Part shown: one piece after another, positions 24,320 through 37,067 of the stretch
How positions within the stretch are numbered: the first letter of the stretch is position 1
Layout of the letters: each line of letters starts with the position of its first letter
DNA from: Holothuria scabra
Lineage: Eukaryota; Echinodermata; Holothuroidea; Aspidochirotida; Holothuriidae
Assembly: GCA_037179385.1 (NCBI GenBank)
Contig: CM074193.1
Span: 47,583,082 to 47,647,081, forward strand
Direction: 5' to 3'
DNA: 64,000 nucleotides
The notes under the pieces: model-generated
What the model was told of the DNA's origin: nothing
The model's input: the letters and a program-made list of their open reading frames with translations, nothing else
Databases searched by the model: none
Translations under genes and position numbers: made by a program

Positions 24320-25415
24320 AAGATGTCAAAGAAAGGAACAGATTGAAATGAGATACCTATGCAACTCTGGATTTATTAATACAGGTATTATTTCTTCACT
24401 TTAATTTTTTAGATGATAAAAAAAAGGATGGGGGATCATGCTAATTGTCTAAATATTTACCAGATAGGAAAAGAAATGGTCTACCTTTTAATCACCCAGC
24501 AACAATCAAATTGCAACTGGAGGCTCATTTCATTTGAAAGAAAAAGATTTTTATACTTACTTGCAGTCACTGCACAACAAATCCTAACATAAGGGGACAA
24601 CAAGGCCAAATGGAAAATGACTATCTGGTTTCTGCTTGTGAATAGAAAAATGGTACGCCAACTCTCCTTAATGCCCCCCCCCCCATCCCCACAAAGATAA
24701 ATATCAAAGATGAAGTTGACCCAAGTGTGAACCTCTTTTATAGCAGACTGGTGTCATACAATATCACTGAACAATTGAATGGACAAAGAATAACCAGCCA
24801 CCCTTCATGTTATTTGAATTGTTAAGCAAGCTTTGTTCACACAAAACTTTTGAAACGGGTTCAACACAGTCAAGGGCCACTTTTGAACATGTAAATGACT
24901 TGCTGTTAGGATGAGTACAAACATATCAAAAGGGTGAGGAAAGAGAGAGCAAGAGAATTAAAACTTTTTGTAACACAATGAAAAGGGACAAACCATTAAT
25001 AATGGACTGATAAACTCTCAGTAGGCATCACTTCCAAATACTTAAGTGTGCTATAAATAATTATGATAAAGCACCTTTCTCAATAAGGTAAACATTTTAA
25101 TTCAACACCAAATATGAAAGGTTCCCAATTTGTTTGATGTTGTGTCAAATACTCCAACATGCTTCTTAAACTACTATCAAACATTAGATGAAAGTACTCT
25201 GTATAGTCCAGCATCTCATTTACCCTACTTTGAGGTACCCCACGTTTATACTCTTTGAATCTCTAACCACCTATACGTTCTTATTAGAGAGTCTTATTAG
25301 TAAATGACTATTGAATTCAGTAAGAGCGGAATATCTTCCTGAGGTCAATGTTTTGTGCTCACTAACAGTGAACCATGTCACTAGAGTATTTAAACTAAAA
25401 TGAAACAACAGTAAG
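24320..25415. other. Intron between PICALM-family exons
   Basis: About 1.1 kb with a short C-run near 24675. No further element is recognised. Confidence 0.6.
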
Positions 25416-25418
25416 TAC

Positions 25419-25655
25419 CTGTATCCTGTTTTACCCGAGTTACACATGGAGACATAGGTACCAGTGATGGTGCAAGCAGTGTAGCACCAAACACTGATTC
25501 TAACTCTAGAGTGTTACCTTCCCATGAACTTGTTGGGGGCATGGTGTTTACACCAGAGGCTTGGGGATCATTTGGGGAAGGGGATAACAAGGGATCACAA
25601 GGGGTATTATCAATCATATTATTTGGGGCAAATGGGTTGGTACTTGACAAAGAAT
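25419..25655 (-). CDS. PICALM: PICALM-family exon: NPF, DPLL and ESVFG motifs
   Basis: This is the largest visible exon, 237 nt or 79 codons, phase 1 at both ends, with a GTACTT donor. The acceptor is an AAGTAG doublet; either AG keeps frame, and the TAG is preferred. It encodes STNPFAPNN (NPF, EH-domain ligand), CDPLLSPSPNDP (DLL-like clathrin/AP-2 motif) and LELESVFGA. The last matches VDFESVFGN in vertebrate PICALM, a conserved block in the middle of the tail. The end is VKQDTG. The context of short motifs in Pro/Ser-rich sequence fits an unstructured endocytic adaptor tail. Confidence 0.92.
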
Positions 25656-26848
25656 CTACTTTTTCAAGAATCATCACAAAAAGTGGTTATTTTGGAAAAG
25701 TTTTGAACAAGGAACAATAAGTATATGACGCATTCAATGATGCACACAGGTTTCCCATCAAGAAAAAGGAAAGCCAAACAATTGCAACATTAATATGTGA
25801 TGAAAAAGAACCAAAAGCACCAAAATATTAAAGAGAAATTCAGTACAGTCCATTGCAGCAGTGTAAAGAAAAAGAAAACAGTTTGTTTAAAGATTGTGAT
25901 CTGAAGGAATAAAAACTTTCATTTAAGTTTCTGTTCAGTTAAAAATTATACTGCTGATATTAGCCAAAGAATTCAAAAACTATCAATATGACATCTGCTA
26001 TCTTTCATTGCAGGCAATCCCTTTGAGTGTCTGCATGGACACACTATGACACCAGTGTGTACACAAGGTACTTGAAGTAAGGAGGAAATTAGTCACCCAG
26101 ATGCCTGGATGCATGTTGAATCAAATGGGGATCTTTACCAGTTGCAACACTAATGTTAGCACTAGGTATTTGAAATAAGGGGAAAATTAGCCTACCAGAT
26201 GCCTGGATGCATGTTGAATCAAATGGGGATCTTCACCAGTTGCAACAGTAATGTTAGCACTAGGTATTTGAATTAAGGGGAAAATTAGCCAACCAGATGC
26301 CTGGATGCATGCTGAATCAAATGGGGATCTTCACCAGTTGCAACAGTAATGTTAGCACTAGGTATTTGAATTAAGGGGAAAATTAGCCTACCAGATGCCT
26401 GGATGCATGTTGAATCAAATGGGGATCTTCACCAGTTGCAACACTAATGTTAGCACTAGGTATTTGAATTAAGGGGAAAATTAGCCTACCAGATGCCTGG
26501 ATGCATGTTGAATCAAATGGGGATCTTGACCAGTTGCAACAGTAATGTTAGCACTAGGTATTTGAAGTAAGGGGGACTTAGCCACCCAGATGCCTGGATG
26601 CATGTTGAATCAAATGGGGATCTTCACCAGTTGCAACAGTAATGTTAGCACTAGGTATCTGAAGTAAGGGGGACTTAGCCACCCAGATGCCTGGATGCAT
26701 GTTGAATCAAGTGGGAATCTTTACCAGTTGCAACACTAATGTTAGCACTAGGTATTTGAATCAAGGGGAAAATTAGCCTACCAGATGCCTGGATGCATGT
26801 TGAATCAAATGGGGATCTTCACCAGTTGCAACACTAATGTTAGCACTA

Positions 26849-28351
26849 CAATCCTAGACAAAAATGATGGGACATTTTTGCCCAAATGTATCAACACGTA
26901 TGCACAGACTCGCTGGTTTCCCAAAATCCCCTCCCCCCTAGTTCAATGTTGTTCTCGACAAAATATTCTCAATATTTCAAAAATTGCAACATTGAACGGG
27001 GGTGCGGGGAACTGTCCCATGTATTTTTGTCCAGGATTGTCTGAACGACTGTACACATGTATGGGAGCATACGGATTTACCGCAGAACAGCTGCCGTAGA
27101 GTGAAGGAGCATAAAACATTTTTCAACTTTGGCAGTAGTATGTAAATCTTGGGTTTAAGTTAATAAATGTAAAGGGACAGTGGCATGATTAATCATTGAT
27201 TTCAACACTTTCAAGATGATCATGCATGATACTAAGCCGACAGGAAATAAACTAATCTAACCAGTCGTTTCAATATTTGGGTTAACCAGGTCTTGGGATG
27301 AGCGAATTCTAAACAGGTGTAATTTCCCATTAAAATTTTTAGACGGCATTCAAGTTTGAACTAGAAGAAGAGGAATAAATTCTTGATACCACGTGAAGTT
27401 AAAAATAACATCTTGTATGAGAAACAATGAGAAAAAATTACACTTTCGACACAAAATTCTTCACTGAGAACAGGCTTCTGGTGAAACTGCAGTTAATTTG
27501 ATATAGCGACCCCACAATTAACAATCTACCATTGACCTGACGACGATCTACCGTTGACCTACACAGTATTTAAATGGAACTGACGGTCAACCGCACATTT
27601 TTATGACGGGACCTATTTCAAAATGATAATTTCAGCAGTTTTACAGTTGACCGTGGCAAACAAGATATAAACTACATTGGAGGAAACTATTTACTACTGC
27701 AGTAATGTAAACCCACTCATCTTTACATGCCCCAATTTTGCATGTTTATGACGTCATCCTTGGTAAAAAAAAATAATAAAAACAAATGGTAGATCGTCTG
27801 GTTTACCCTAGTTTAGAGATCGCAGTCAGAGCAAGGCGCCCTCTTCTTTAGTCTGTGGCTTATTTCCAAAGTCCAAACTGATTATTTTAATGTTCCTACT
27901 TTCGGCTGAATGAAAGAATCGTTCCGCTTTGGCATTGATTAAATAATGTTTTTAATCATTTCATGAGAAATAGCTGTAAGATTATTAATTACTTAAATAA
28001 ACTTTTTTGTTTCCTAGATTACAAAATGGAGAATTTTACTGTATCCTTCCCTAATGCGACTTTCCTATCACAGCTTTCAAACTTGTCCCAAAAATGCGAC
28101 CGCTTCAACACGATCTACAGTATATGTGCGCGCTCCTACATATGTGTACAGCAGTTCAGACAACCCTGGACAAAAATGATGGGACATTTTTGCCCAAATG
28201 TAGCAACACGTATGCACAGACTCGCTGGTTTTCCAAAATCCCCTCCCCCCTAGTTCAATGTTGTTCTCAACAAAATATTCTCAAAATTTCAAAAATTCCA
28301 ACATTGAACGGGGGAGCAGGGGACTGTCCCATGTATTTTTGTCCAGGATTG
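26849..28351. mobile_element. Composite TA-flanked element, copy 1
   Basis: A 1503-bp element inserted in the satellite TTAGCACTA|GGTATTTG with duplication of TA on both sides, the hallmark of a Tc1/mariner-type target. It consists of two 191-bp direct repeats (26849-27039 and 28161-28351) around a 1121-bp core. Each 191-bp repeat has inverted ends (CAATCCTGGACAAAAAT and ATTTTTGTCCAGGATTG) and an inner hairpin (TTCAATGTTG, CAACATTGAA). The core has its own imperfect inverted ends, TCTGAAC..CTGTACACAT at both sides. No transposase frame is visible, so it is non-autonomous. Confidence 0.85.
27749..27756. promoter_or_regulatory. CRE palindrome TGACGTCA in composite core
   Basis: A perfect cAMP-response-element palindrome within TTTATGACGTCATCCTTGG. 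It is repeated at 29741-29748 in copy 2. It may be a relic of the element's promoter; activity is inference. Confidence 0.4.
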
Positions 28352-28843
28352 TAGGTATTTGAATTAAGGGGAAAATTAGCCAACCAGATGCCTGGATGCA
28401 TGTTGAATCAAATGGGGATCTTTACCAGTTGCAACACTAATGTTAGCACTAGGTATTTGAATTAAGGGGAAAATTAGCCTACCAGATGCCTGGATGCATG
28501 TTGAATCAAATGGGGATCTTTACCAGTTGCAACACTAATGTTAGCACTAGGTATTTGAATTATGGGGAAAATTAGCCAACCAGATGCCTGGATACATGTT
28601 GAATCAAATGGGGATCTTTACCAGTTGCAACACTAATGTTAGCACTAGGTATTTGAATTAAGGGGAAAATTAGCCTACCAGATGCCTGGATGCATATTGA
28701 ATCAAATGGGGATCTTCACCAGTTGCAACACTAATGTTAGCACTAGGTATTTGAATTAAGGGGAAAATTAGCCAACCAGATGCCTGCATGCATGTTGAAT
28801 CAAATGGGGATCTTCACCAGTTGCAACACTAATGTAAGCACTA

Positions 28844-30338
28844 CAATCCTGGACAAAAATGATGGGACATTTTTGCCCAAATGTATCAACACGTATGCAC
28901 AGACTCGCTGGTTTTCCAAAATCCCCTCCCCCCTAGTTCAATGTTGTTCTCGACAAAATATTCTCAATATTTCAAAAATTGCAACATTGAACGGGGGTGC
29001 GGGGAACTGTCCCATGTATTTTTGTCCAGGATTGTCTGAACGACTGTACACATGTATGGGAGCATACGGATTTACCGCAGAACAGCTGCCGTAGAGTGAA
29101 GGAGCATAAAACATTTTTCAACTTTGGCAGTAGTATGTAAATCTTGGGTTTAAGTTAAATGTAAAGGGACAGTGGCATGATTAATCATTGATTTCAACAC
29201 TTTCAAGATGATCATGCATGATACTAAGCCGACAGGAAATAAACTAATCTAACCAGTCGTTTCAATATTTGGGTTAACCAGGTCTTGGGATGAGCGAATT
29301 CTAAACAGGTGTAATTTCCCATTAAAATTTTTAGACGGCATTCAAGTTTGAACTAAAAGAAGAGGAATAAATTCTTGATACCACGTGAAGTTAAAAATAA
29401 CATCTTGTATGAGAAACAATGAGAAAAAATTACACTTTTGACACAAAATTCTTCACTGAGAACAGGCTTCTGGTGAAACTGCAGTTAATTTGATATAGCG
29501 ACCCCACAATTAACAATCTACCATTGACCTGAAGATGATCTACTGTTGACCTACACAGTATTTAAATGGAACTGACGGTCGACCGCACATTTTTATGACG
29601 GGACCTATTTCAAAATGATAATTTCAGCAGTTTTACGGTTGACCGTGGCAAACGAGGAATAAACTACATTGGAGGAAACTATTTATTACTGCAGTAATGT
29701 AAACCCACTCATCTTTACATGCCCCAATTTTGCATGTTTATGACGTCATCCTTGGTGAAAAAAAATAATAAAAACAAACGGTAGATCGTCTGGTTTACCC
29801 TAGTTCAGAGATCGCAGTCAGAGCAAGGCGCCCTCTTCTTTAGTCTGTGGCTTACTTCCAAAGTCCAAACTGATTATTTTAATGTTCCTACTTTCGGCTG
29901 AATGAAAGAATCGTTCCGCTTTGGCATTGATTAAATAATGTTTTTAATCATTTCATGAGAAATAGCTGTAAGATTATTAATTACTTAAACTTTTTGTTTC
30001 CTAGATTACAAAATGGAGAATTTTACTGTATCCTTCCCTAATGCGACTTTCCTATCACAGCTTTCAAACTTGTCCCAAAAATGCGACCGCTTCAACACGA
30101 TCTACAGTATATGTGCGCGCTCCTATATATGTGTACAGCAGTTCAGACAACCCTGGACAAAAATGATGGGACATTTTTGCCCAAATGTAGCAACACGTAT
30201 GCACAGACTCGCTGGTTTTCCAAAATCCCCTCCCCCCTAGTTCAATGTTGTTCTCGACAAAATATTCTCAAAATTTCAAAAATTCCAACATTGAACGGGG
30301 GAGCAGGGGACTGTCCCATGTATTTTTGTCCAGGATTG
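28844..30338. mobile_element. Composite TA-flanked element, copy 2
   Basis: Nearly identical to 26849-28351, 1495 bp, in the same orientation and at the same position of the satellite unit, again flanked by TA. Differences are a handful of substitutions and small indels (for example loss of AATA in a TTAAATAAACTTTTTTG stretch). Identical insertion phase means the two copies probably arose by duplication of a block (element plus five satellite units, about 1.99 kb), not by two insertions. Confidence 0.88.
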
Positions 30339-31559
30339 TAGGTATTTGAATTAAGGGGAAAATTAGCCAACCAGATGCCTGGATGCATGTTGAATCAAAT
30401 GGGGATCTTTACCAGTTGCAACACTAATGTTAGCACTAGGTATTTGAATTAAGGGGAAAATTAGCCTACCAGATGCCTGGATGCATGTTGAATCAAATGG
30501 GGATCTTTACCAGTTGCAACGGTAATGTTAGCACTAGGTATTTGAATTAAGGGGAAAATTAGCCTACCAGATGCCTGGATGCATGTTGAATCAAATGGGG
30601 ATCTTCACCAGTTGCAACACTAATGTTAGCACTAGGTATTTGAATTAAGGGGAAAATTAGCCTACCAGATGCCTGGATGCATGTTGAATCAAATGGGGAT
30701 CTTTACCAGTTGCAACAGTAATGTCAGCACTAGGTATTTGAATTAAGGGGAAAATTAGCCAACCAGATGCCTGGATGCATGTTGAATCAAATGGGGATCT
30801 TTACCAGTTACAACACTAATGTTAGCACTAGGTATTTGAATTAAGGGGAAAATTAGCCTACCAGATGCCTGGATGCATGTTGAATCAAATGGGGATCTTC
30901 ACCAGTTGCAACACTAATGTTAGCACTAGGTATTTGAATTAAGGGGAAAATTAGCCTACCAGATGCCTGGATGCATGTTGAATCAAATGGGGATCTTTAC
31001 CAGTTGCAACAGTAATGTTAGCACTAGGTATTTGAATTAAGGGGAAAATTAGCCAACCAGATGCCTGGATGCATGTTGAATCAAATGGGGATCTTTACCA
31101 GTTGCAACACTAATGTTAGCACTAGGTATTTGAATTAAGGGGAAAATTAGCCAACCAGATGCCTGGATGCATGTTGAATCAAATGAGGATCTTCACCAGT
31201 TGCAACAGTAATGTTAGCACTAGGTATTTGAATTAAGGGGAAAATTAGCCAACCAGATGCCTGGATGCATGTTGAATCAAATGGGATCTTCACCAGTTGC
31301 AACACTAATGTTAGCACTAGGTATTTGAATTAAGGGGGAAATTAGCCTACCAGATGCCTGGATGCATGTTGAATCAAATGGGGATCTTTACCAGTTGCAA
31401 CACTAATGTTAGCACTAGGTATTTGAATTAAGGGGAAAATTAGCCTACCAGATGCCTGGATGCATGTTGAATCAAATGGGGATCTTTACCAGTTGCAACA
31501 CTAATGTTAGCACTAGGTATTTGAATTAAGGGGAAAATTAGCCTACCAGATGGGCCTGA

Positions 31560-32010
31560 GTTAGTGGAAAAATCACTGAAACAAGACAAACGCCTAGTGC
31601 AAGCTTCATAGCTGTGTACATACATAATGTAAGTAAGAATAGCATAATGTAACATTATCATGTTAATAGTAATGTTATATTGTTAATCTAGGTCTAGGCC
31701 TAGGTCCATGTGATTATTCACTTCAACTTTTTGCACATTTGTTGAATGCAGAGGGTAGAATAAGAGCACAGTGTTATGAAAATCCTACTTGACTTTTATA
31801 GTACTGCATACATAGTATGTGGAAACGTGCCAGGACTTTTGTAAGCAAAGCAGAAACAATTAGGTGTTTTTTCCTATTACTTGAAAGGTAGATGATCACC
31901 AAAATTTCACTGAAATGAAGAATGACAAATCACTGAAGCAGAGGAAAAATCACTGAAGCAGAGGAAAAATCACTGAAATCAGTGAATTCACCAAAAAAGC
32001 TCATCCCTGT
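31560..32010. other. Spacer after the 98-bp satellite
   Basis: Contains a short direct repeat, AAAAATCACTGAAGCAGAGG, near 31930-31975, related to AAAAATCACTGAAACAAG at 31568. Nothing else is recognised. Confidence 0.55.
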
Positions 32011-33760
32011 GAACTACAGTGCTTTCTGCAAAATAAGCCTTCAACTAAACAGAGTCAGAAACTATTTATATACAAGTGGGAGATGGTTAAGTCAATTGTG
32101 TTGTACGATTTAATGAGATAATCCTTCTTGACACTGTGGTGGTCAACTGTGATAGATTATGTTAGATAACAGTGACCTGCAATTTGCACAGAGGTGTATC
32201 AGTTACAATTTGATCCATTCAATTTGACAATGACAGTTCATGCATGCTCAAGGATATTGATCCAAATAATCAGAAACTTAGTTCTTTCTATAAAACTAAT
32301 AACCTGTGGTGTATTAAATTATTTAGTCCCCACTTAAATGTCCCTACCAGGACAGTGGCAGAAGGTTTGCCTGAAACAGTTAACAATCTTTGATACTTTA
32401 TTTAATGTTATCTTCATTTTTTCTTTAGGATTATCGAAGAGACAATGTTCGTATGCCCTCAAGGAATTCTTGTGCATCACCCAGAGCACTTGATCTGTTC
32501 AAAGTTTACACTTATGAAGTTCCCCACTGAACAATTCTCTGCTTTTTGGGCATTGAAGTCTTCTCCAGTATGTCCAGACTTAGTCCCCAAATGACCCTCA
32601 GCCTTTGTTAAAACTCACATGTTCCAGACACTGCTAGGAATTTCTATTTAAGGGTAGGAAATAACTTTCATGAAAATCTATACATACTTGTATCAGCATA
32701 CCTATGCCAAAGATGAAGTATTTAACATGTCAGCCTGATGAACAAATTTTTTCTTTTAACACTTTTATATTTTGCTCTACCCACTTCCTTCTACATGTAT
32801 TAATTCTGGTATTAAATGTAATAACAGGGCAAAACTTCAAACCAGAATCAAAATAAATACCAAATGATGTGCACTTTTGTGCACTTTAGATCTTTTTAAT
32901 ATCATTGAGTTTGAGTTTGCTTCAGTACACATTGTCAAATTACTTAACTTGATCATAAACATAATGAAGTGGATAAACTGTTCTAAAAACTTACCTATAC
33001 CTCTTACATTACCCATGCCATTCAATACTCTTTAACCCTTTCCACCCATGAAAATTAACTCTAACAGTTACCCTTTTGAGATGTAGCATTTGCAAAGTTT
33101 TGATTTTTCAACCTCTGATGGCCCCAAAGGACCTTTAACCTCCAATAAAACAATGGTGATCATCTCCTCAATACCAGCAATCCACATGGTAAGTATGAGA
33201 TCCCTCACAGTTACCCTTCATGAAAAGTAATGTTCTCAATATTTTGACCTTTTCATCTCTGGAGATCCCAAATGACCTTTGACCTCCACCAAAAACAATA
33301 GGGATCATCTACTTAATATGGACAACTGACTTGCCATGTATGAGATCCCTTGCACTGTTACCCTTCTTGAGATACAGTATACACAGGGTTTTGACCTTTT
33401 TACCTCTGGTGACCCCAAATGACTTTTCACCTCCAACAAAAACAATAGGGATCATCTACTCAATATGAGCAATCTGCATGGTAAGAATGAGATCACTCAC
33501 CTTTATCCATGTGGAGATATCGTGTTTACAGGCAATTTCCAAGGTTTTTACTATTTGACCTCTGGTGACCCCAAATACTGTTGACCTCCACCAAAAATAA
33601 AGGGGATCATCTACTCAATGTGGGCAATCTACACATCAAGTATGAGATCTCTCAGAGTTACCCTTCTTGAGATATCATGTTTACAAGCAGGCGTCACACA
33701 CACACACCACCACATCCACACGACATCACCATCGCATAGACTCCTTGCCTGCCTTATGGG
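32010..33760 (+). repeat. Dispersed repeat family R1, copy B
   Basis: Diverged from copies A and C. Shared blocks: CTACAGTGCTTTCTGCAAAA, CACTGTGG.GGTCAA.TGTGAT, CTTTAGGATTATCGAAGAGA, CCAGACACTGCTAG.AA, GACCTTTGACCTCCACC and ATAGGGATCATCTACT. It begins within the family relative to copy A and ends in CA-rich sequence near 33720, like the satellite at 10814. It contains a perfect DR1 site near 33273. Confidence 0.8.
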
Positions 33761-33857
33761 ACACCTGTACAGCAAATTTTAGAAAAATCCACTGGCAATT
33801 ACAAAGGCTGAAACCTTTTGAAAAGTGAGACAGACATTTTCAGTGAGTTAATTAGAT

Positions 33858-34058
33858 GGAGGCCATGGCCTTATTTCCAGTTGTGGCTCACTGGCTTGTT
33901 TTCCCTACTCCATTGCTTATGCAGAGCATTACGCACAACAGCAGTAGGTTCCATTTTTAGAGTCTTTGGTAGGACTTGACCTGGGAATCCAACCCAGGCC
34001 TTCCACACGAGAGGCGGATGCTCTACAGTTAGACTAAGCAGGTAGTCATTTTCAGTGA
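33858..34058 (-). repeat. tRNA-derived SINE copy
   Basis: On the minus strand the head reads with an A box TTAGTCTAACTGTAGAGC (34020-34037) and a B box GGTTGGATTCC (33984-33994) at tRNA-like spacing, followed by a body ending in AAGCCAGTGAGCC. Body and head match the copy at 57000-57178. The element is transcribed in principle by Pol III from its internal promoter, in the same direction as the host gene. Confidence 0.75.
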
Positions 34059-34187
34059 GACAGACATTTTGCCCCTCTAAAGTATAACATAAGTTCTACC
34101 CACACTTCCTGTTGAGCTAAATAATCAAGTGATTCAAATTGTGATTCTAATCAGTGATTTTGATCAGCATGATTTTAGTGAAATCTG

Positions 34188-34690
34188 ACAGTTCTCTGTG
34201 GTACACCATGGAACTCATACCTCATTTATAGCTCTATGACAAATCCTACTTTTCTAACCGCTGTATGAGCAATACCAATGGATGCCTAAACTGATGACAG
34301 TTTTTTGTGCTATACCATGGATCCCTACCATGTTTATAGGTCTATGACAAACCCTACTTTGCTGACAGCTGTATGAGCAATACCATTGAATGCCTAAACT
34401 GATGATAGCTGTACATGCTATACCATGAATCCCTTCCTTGTTTATAGCTCCATGACAAATCCTAACTTGCTGAATGCTGTATGAGGTATACCACTGGATG
34501 CCTAAACTGCTGACAGTTGCTGTGCTAGACCATGGATCCCTACCATGTTTATAGGTCTATGACAGATCCTACTTTGCTGACAGCTGTATGAGTAATACCA
34601 CTGAATGCCTAAACTGATGATAGCTGTACGTGCTATACCATACAAGTTTAATATACCATTCGATGCCTAAACTGCTAGTAGGTCTAAGTG
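34188..34690. repeat. 108-bp tandem repeat, about 4.5 copies
   Basis: Units share CTATACCATGGATCCCTACC, TTTATAG.TCTATGACAAAT, CCTAC.TTGCTGACAGCTGTA, TGAGCAATACCA and ATGCCTAAACTGATGA. Odd and even units differ (TGACAGTT versus TGATAGCTGTAC), suggesting a two-unit higher-order pattern. Confidence 0.9.
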
Positions 34691-34699
34691 ATACATTTG

Positions 34700-35835
34700 T
34701 TATCTTTCATACAGTAAGAGTCCATGGGGTGGTTCAAGGTGAAATCCTGCCATGCTGTTTAATTAAATTTTACACATCCAATACAAATGAGGACAATTAC
34801 ATGAACATGCAGGAAACCACCAATTTGTAAATTGCCAAAGTCTGTCACTAGGAATAAATACAAACACATGAATTAAATAAAACAAAACATCTGAACAGAC
34901 AAATAGGAACACTTTGAGCGATGAAAAGCAATAAAGATAGAAATAGTAATAATGAAAAAAAAAAAAAACAGGATTCAACACAAATGAACTGAAATTTGGA
35001 TGAATTTGAGTTTAAGATGCAACATCACTTTGTACAATACATGCATCCTGGATCAGTTTGATGCCACCACAAAAAAAATGATATCCATGTTTTATGTACC
35101 AGAGTTGAAGGTCAGCCTATAGCTGCTACAATGCATGCATCCTAGATCCATTTGTTTCATACATTAAATGCATGCGATTTAACTGCAATTTAGAAAATCA
35201 CACCTCACAAAATCAATTTTACAAAATGAAAATTTTGGCTAATTTACAAATTTTTAATTATGTAAGACAGATTGTTATTCTTCTCTGGACATATTATCTA
35301 GGACATCAGAAGTAGAGTAACCACATCCATGCACCACTACACATAATGCTGCATTTGCTGGGACATGTATGCAAGCCCCTCTTTACACTGTGAGGAGTAA
35401 TTGCTGGCCAGTCTTTATACTGGGGGAGTAACATTTCTGATGTTAAGGCAACTATTAGGGACAGCCATGTTCTATGATGGCCTACCTTACACTGTGGGGT
35501 GTAACTGCAAGCCAGCCTTCTATGATGAAGCTTAAGCATTTGTATGGAGCAGCTATGTTTTATGTTTGTTACTGTTGTTATCAAGTTTTGATTTAACCTT
35601 AGCATAATGGATAATCTATAATCTTCAGTACACGATGGCACAAATTAGCCACTAAGCATTTTCAAATTTAGCAAAATATGATGAAACAGTATACTCTCAT
35701 ATTTCTGAGTGACCAAATGTTCAGTTTAAAGGTGTAGGCTATATTAGGCTATTTTGGGAGACCTCTGACCATCCACAAAAACAAGAAGGGCCACACAAAG
35801 CAAACTCAGTGCACAAAATGAATGAATGGTTTATT
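34700..35835. other. Intron sequence with weak duplication
   Basis: A roughly 150-bp segment around 35370-35430 and 35485-35530 is duplicated in diverged form (TTACACTGTG.GG.GTAA). A 13-A run lies near 34957. No exon is recognised until 35838. Confidence 0.5.
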
Positions 35836-35837
35836 AC

Positions 35838-35969
35838 CGTTTGTTGATCCCCATTGCTGTTGTTGAGATTGTGCCCTCTGAGCCTGTAAAACAGCATTCA
35901 TTCCTGGACTGGTATTAAGTCCAATCAGGTCACTGGCTGCACTGCTGGACTGAGGCTGTGCCGCTGGAG
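35838..35969 (-). CDS. PICALM: PICALM-family exon: Gln/Ser/Ala-rich tail with DLIGL
   Basis: This 132-nt exon (44 codons, phase 1 at both ends) lies between a CTATAG acceptor and a GTAATA donor. It encodes a disordered stretch with PAAQPQSSSAA, SDLIGLN and a QSQQQQWGS segment. DLIGL resembles the DLL/DLI-type clathrin and AP-2 binding motifs scattered in AP180 tails, and vertebrate PICALM has NDLLDLQ at a comparable place. A second in-frame AG six bases inside gives an alternative start lacking two residues. Confidence 0.85.
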
Positions 35970-35974
35970 CTATA

Positions 35975-37065
35975 GTGAAGATGATGATTGCAGGGTTATG
36001 CAAGCTTGGTTACATCTATCACACTTTCAGCCAATCAGTGAGAGATTTTAAAAAGCTTGTTATGGTGACACTTAATGCATAGGTGTTGTTATCAATTTAA
36101 TGTAAAAGGCAGTTAACAAAGGTTATCTAATGCACTCCAGAAACAGGGGGTAAGAAAAAGGATAAAGAATTTAGAAAAGCATTTTTGACTTGTGTCTTCA
36201 TATTAGGGTAGGTCTATTCCCCTCCCCCATACTTCCTTTTCATTGCATACACTGTTTTGTGTGCTGCAAGATAAAAACACTCTTTAAGTTATTGCTTGAT
36301 TGACATTCTTTTCTATGTGATGGTCACAACTTGAAACAAGAGCAAAGTAACATCACTTCATGACAATAACGTTTGGTACATTGTTTAAAGACCCTCACCC
36401 AATTATTGTGACCCCCCACCCAATTGTTTGCTCTGAAAATCCCCTGATTCATAATTCTGTAATTTGTAAATGAGACACTGAGACAAGATGCTGAAACAAC
36501 CAGGTTTTACCCAATAAATTTATCACTAATAAAATTTCAAGTTAGTTCAATGTGGTAAGGAGTACATTTCAAAACTAAACTTGAATGACAATACTGCATG
36601 TGAGAGAGGAATATCATGCTCATGTTGAAGACAAACTCAAAGGACCACTATGATATAAAGTTATGAGAGCCTTGGCTTTGCTAATGATAAGCATGAAATT
36701 TCCATGAACACTTGTCAATGCAAAAGCTTGCCATGGTTTGAAAAACTGATAGGATTTTTAATGTCCCTTCAACGATTCATTTTAAATTAGGGTGAAAACT
36801 CTTGCTCTTTTGACAAACGTAAGATGCAGTATGCAACAAAAATTAAAAGAGTGGTAATTAGGGGCAGGAATAAGGAGGGAAAGTAGCACCCCCCTTTCCA
36901 CTGTGATGAATACTTCGGCTCTGTTAATTAAATACACATAAAGAATTTTAAAATTATCCATTAAGATTGCAACGCATTACCACCAGAGCCAATTACCAGA
37001 GCTATTTAAATTTCTTGATGGAGAAGGTTCCTCCGCACATGCTGTCTAACCCACATGGATGAAGA
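35975..37065. other. Intron between PICALM-family exons
   Basis: Unique-looking AT-rich intron with small C-runs. No exon or mobile element is recognised. Confidence 0.55.
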
Positions 37066-37067
37066 GC

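Larger units (their letters stand above)
26064..31553. repeat. 98-bp satellite, about 25 units in three blocks
   Basis: Units read AGGTATTTGAATTAAGGGGA, AAATTAGCC, ACCAGATGCCTGGATGCATG, TTGAATCAAATGGGGATCTT, ACCAGTTGCAACACTAATGT, TAGCACT. Blocks are 26064-26848 (about eight units), 28352-28843 (five) and 30339-31553 (about twelve and a half), separated by two copies of one composite element at the same point of the unit. Very low divergence indicates recent amplification. The whole array lies in the intron between the exons at 35838 and 25655. Confidence 0.95.

Noticed and set aside
26849..28351. LTR retrotransposon interpretation of the 191-bp terminal direct repeats
   Set aside because: Ends are CA...TG with inverted termini, the target duplication is TA, and no RT, integrase or primer-binding site is seen.
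26785..30341. Plus-strand frames of 75-104 codons repeated in the composite elements
   Set aside because: They cross the boundary between satellite and element or lie in its inverted-ended repeats, so they are not genes of the element.
26064..31553. CRISPR-like array of regular repeats
   Set aside because: Units are contiguous without unique spacers and the genome is eukaryotic.
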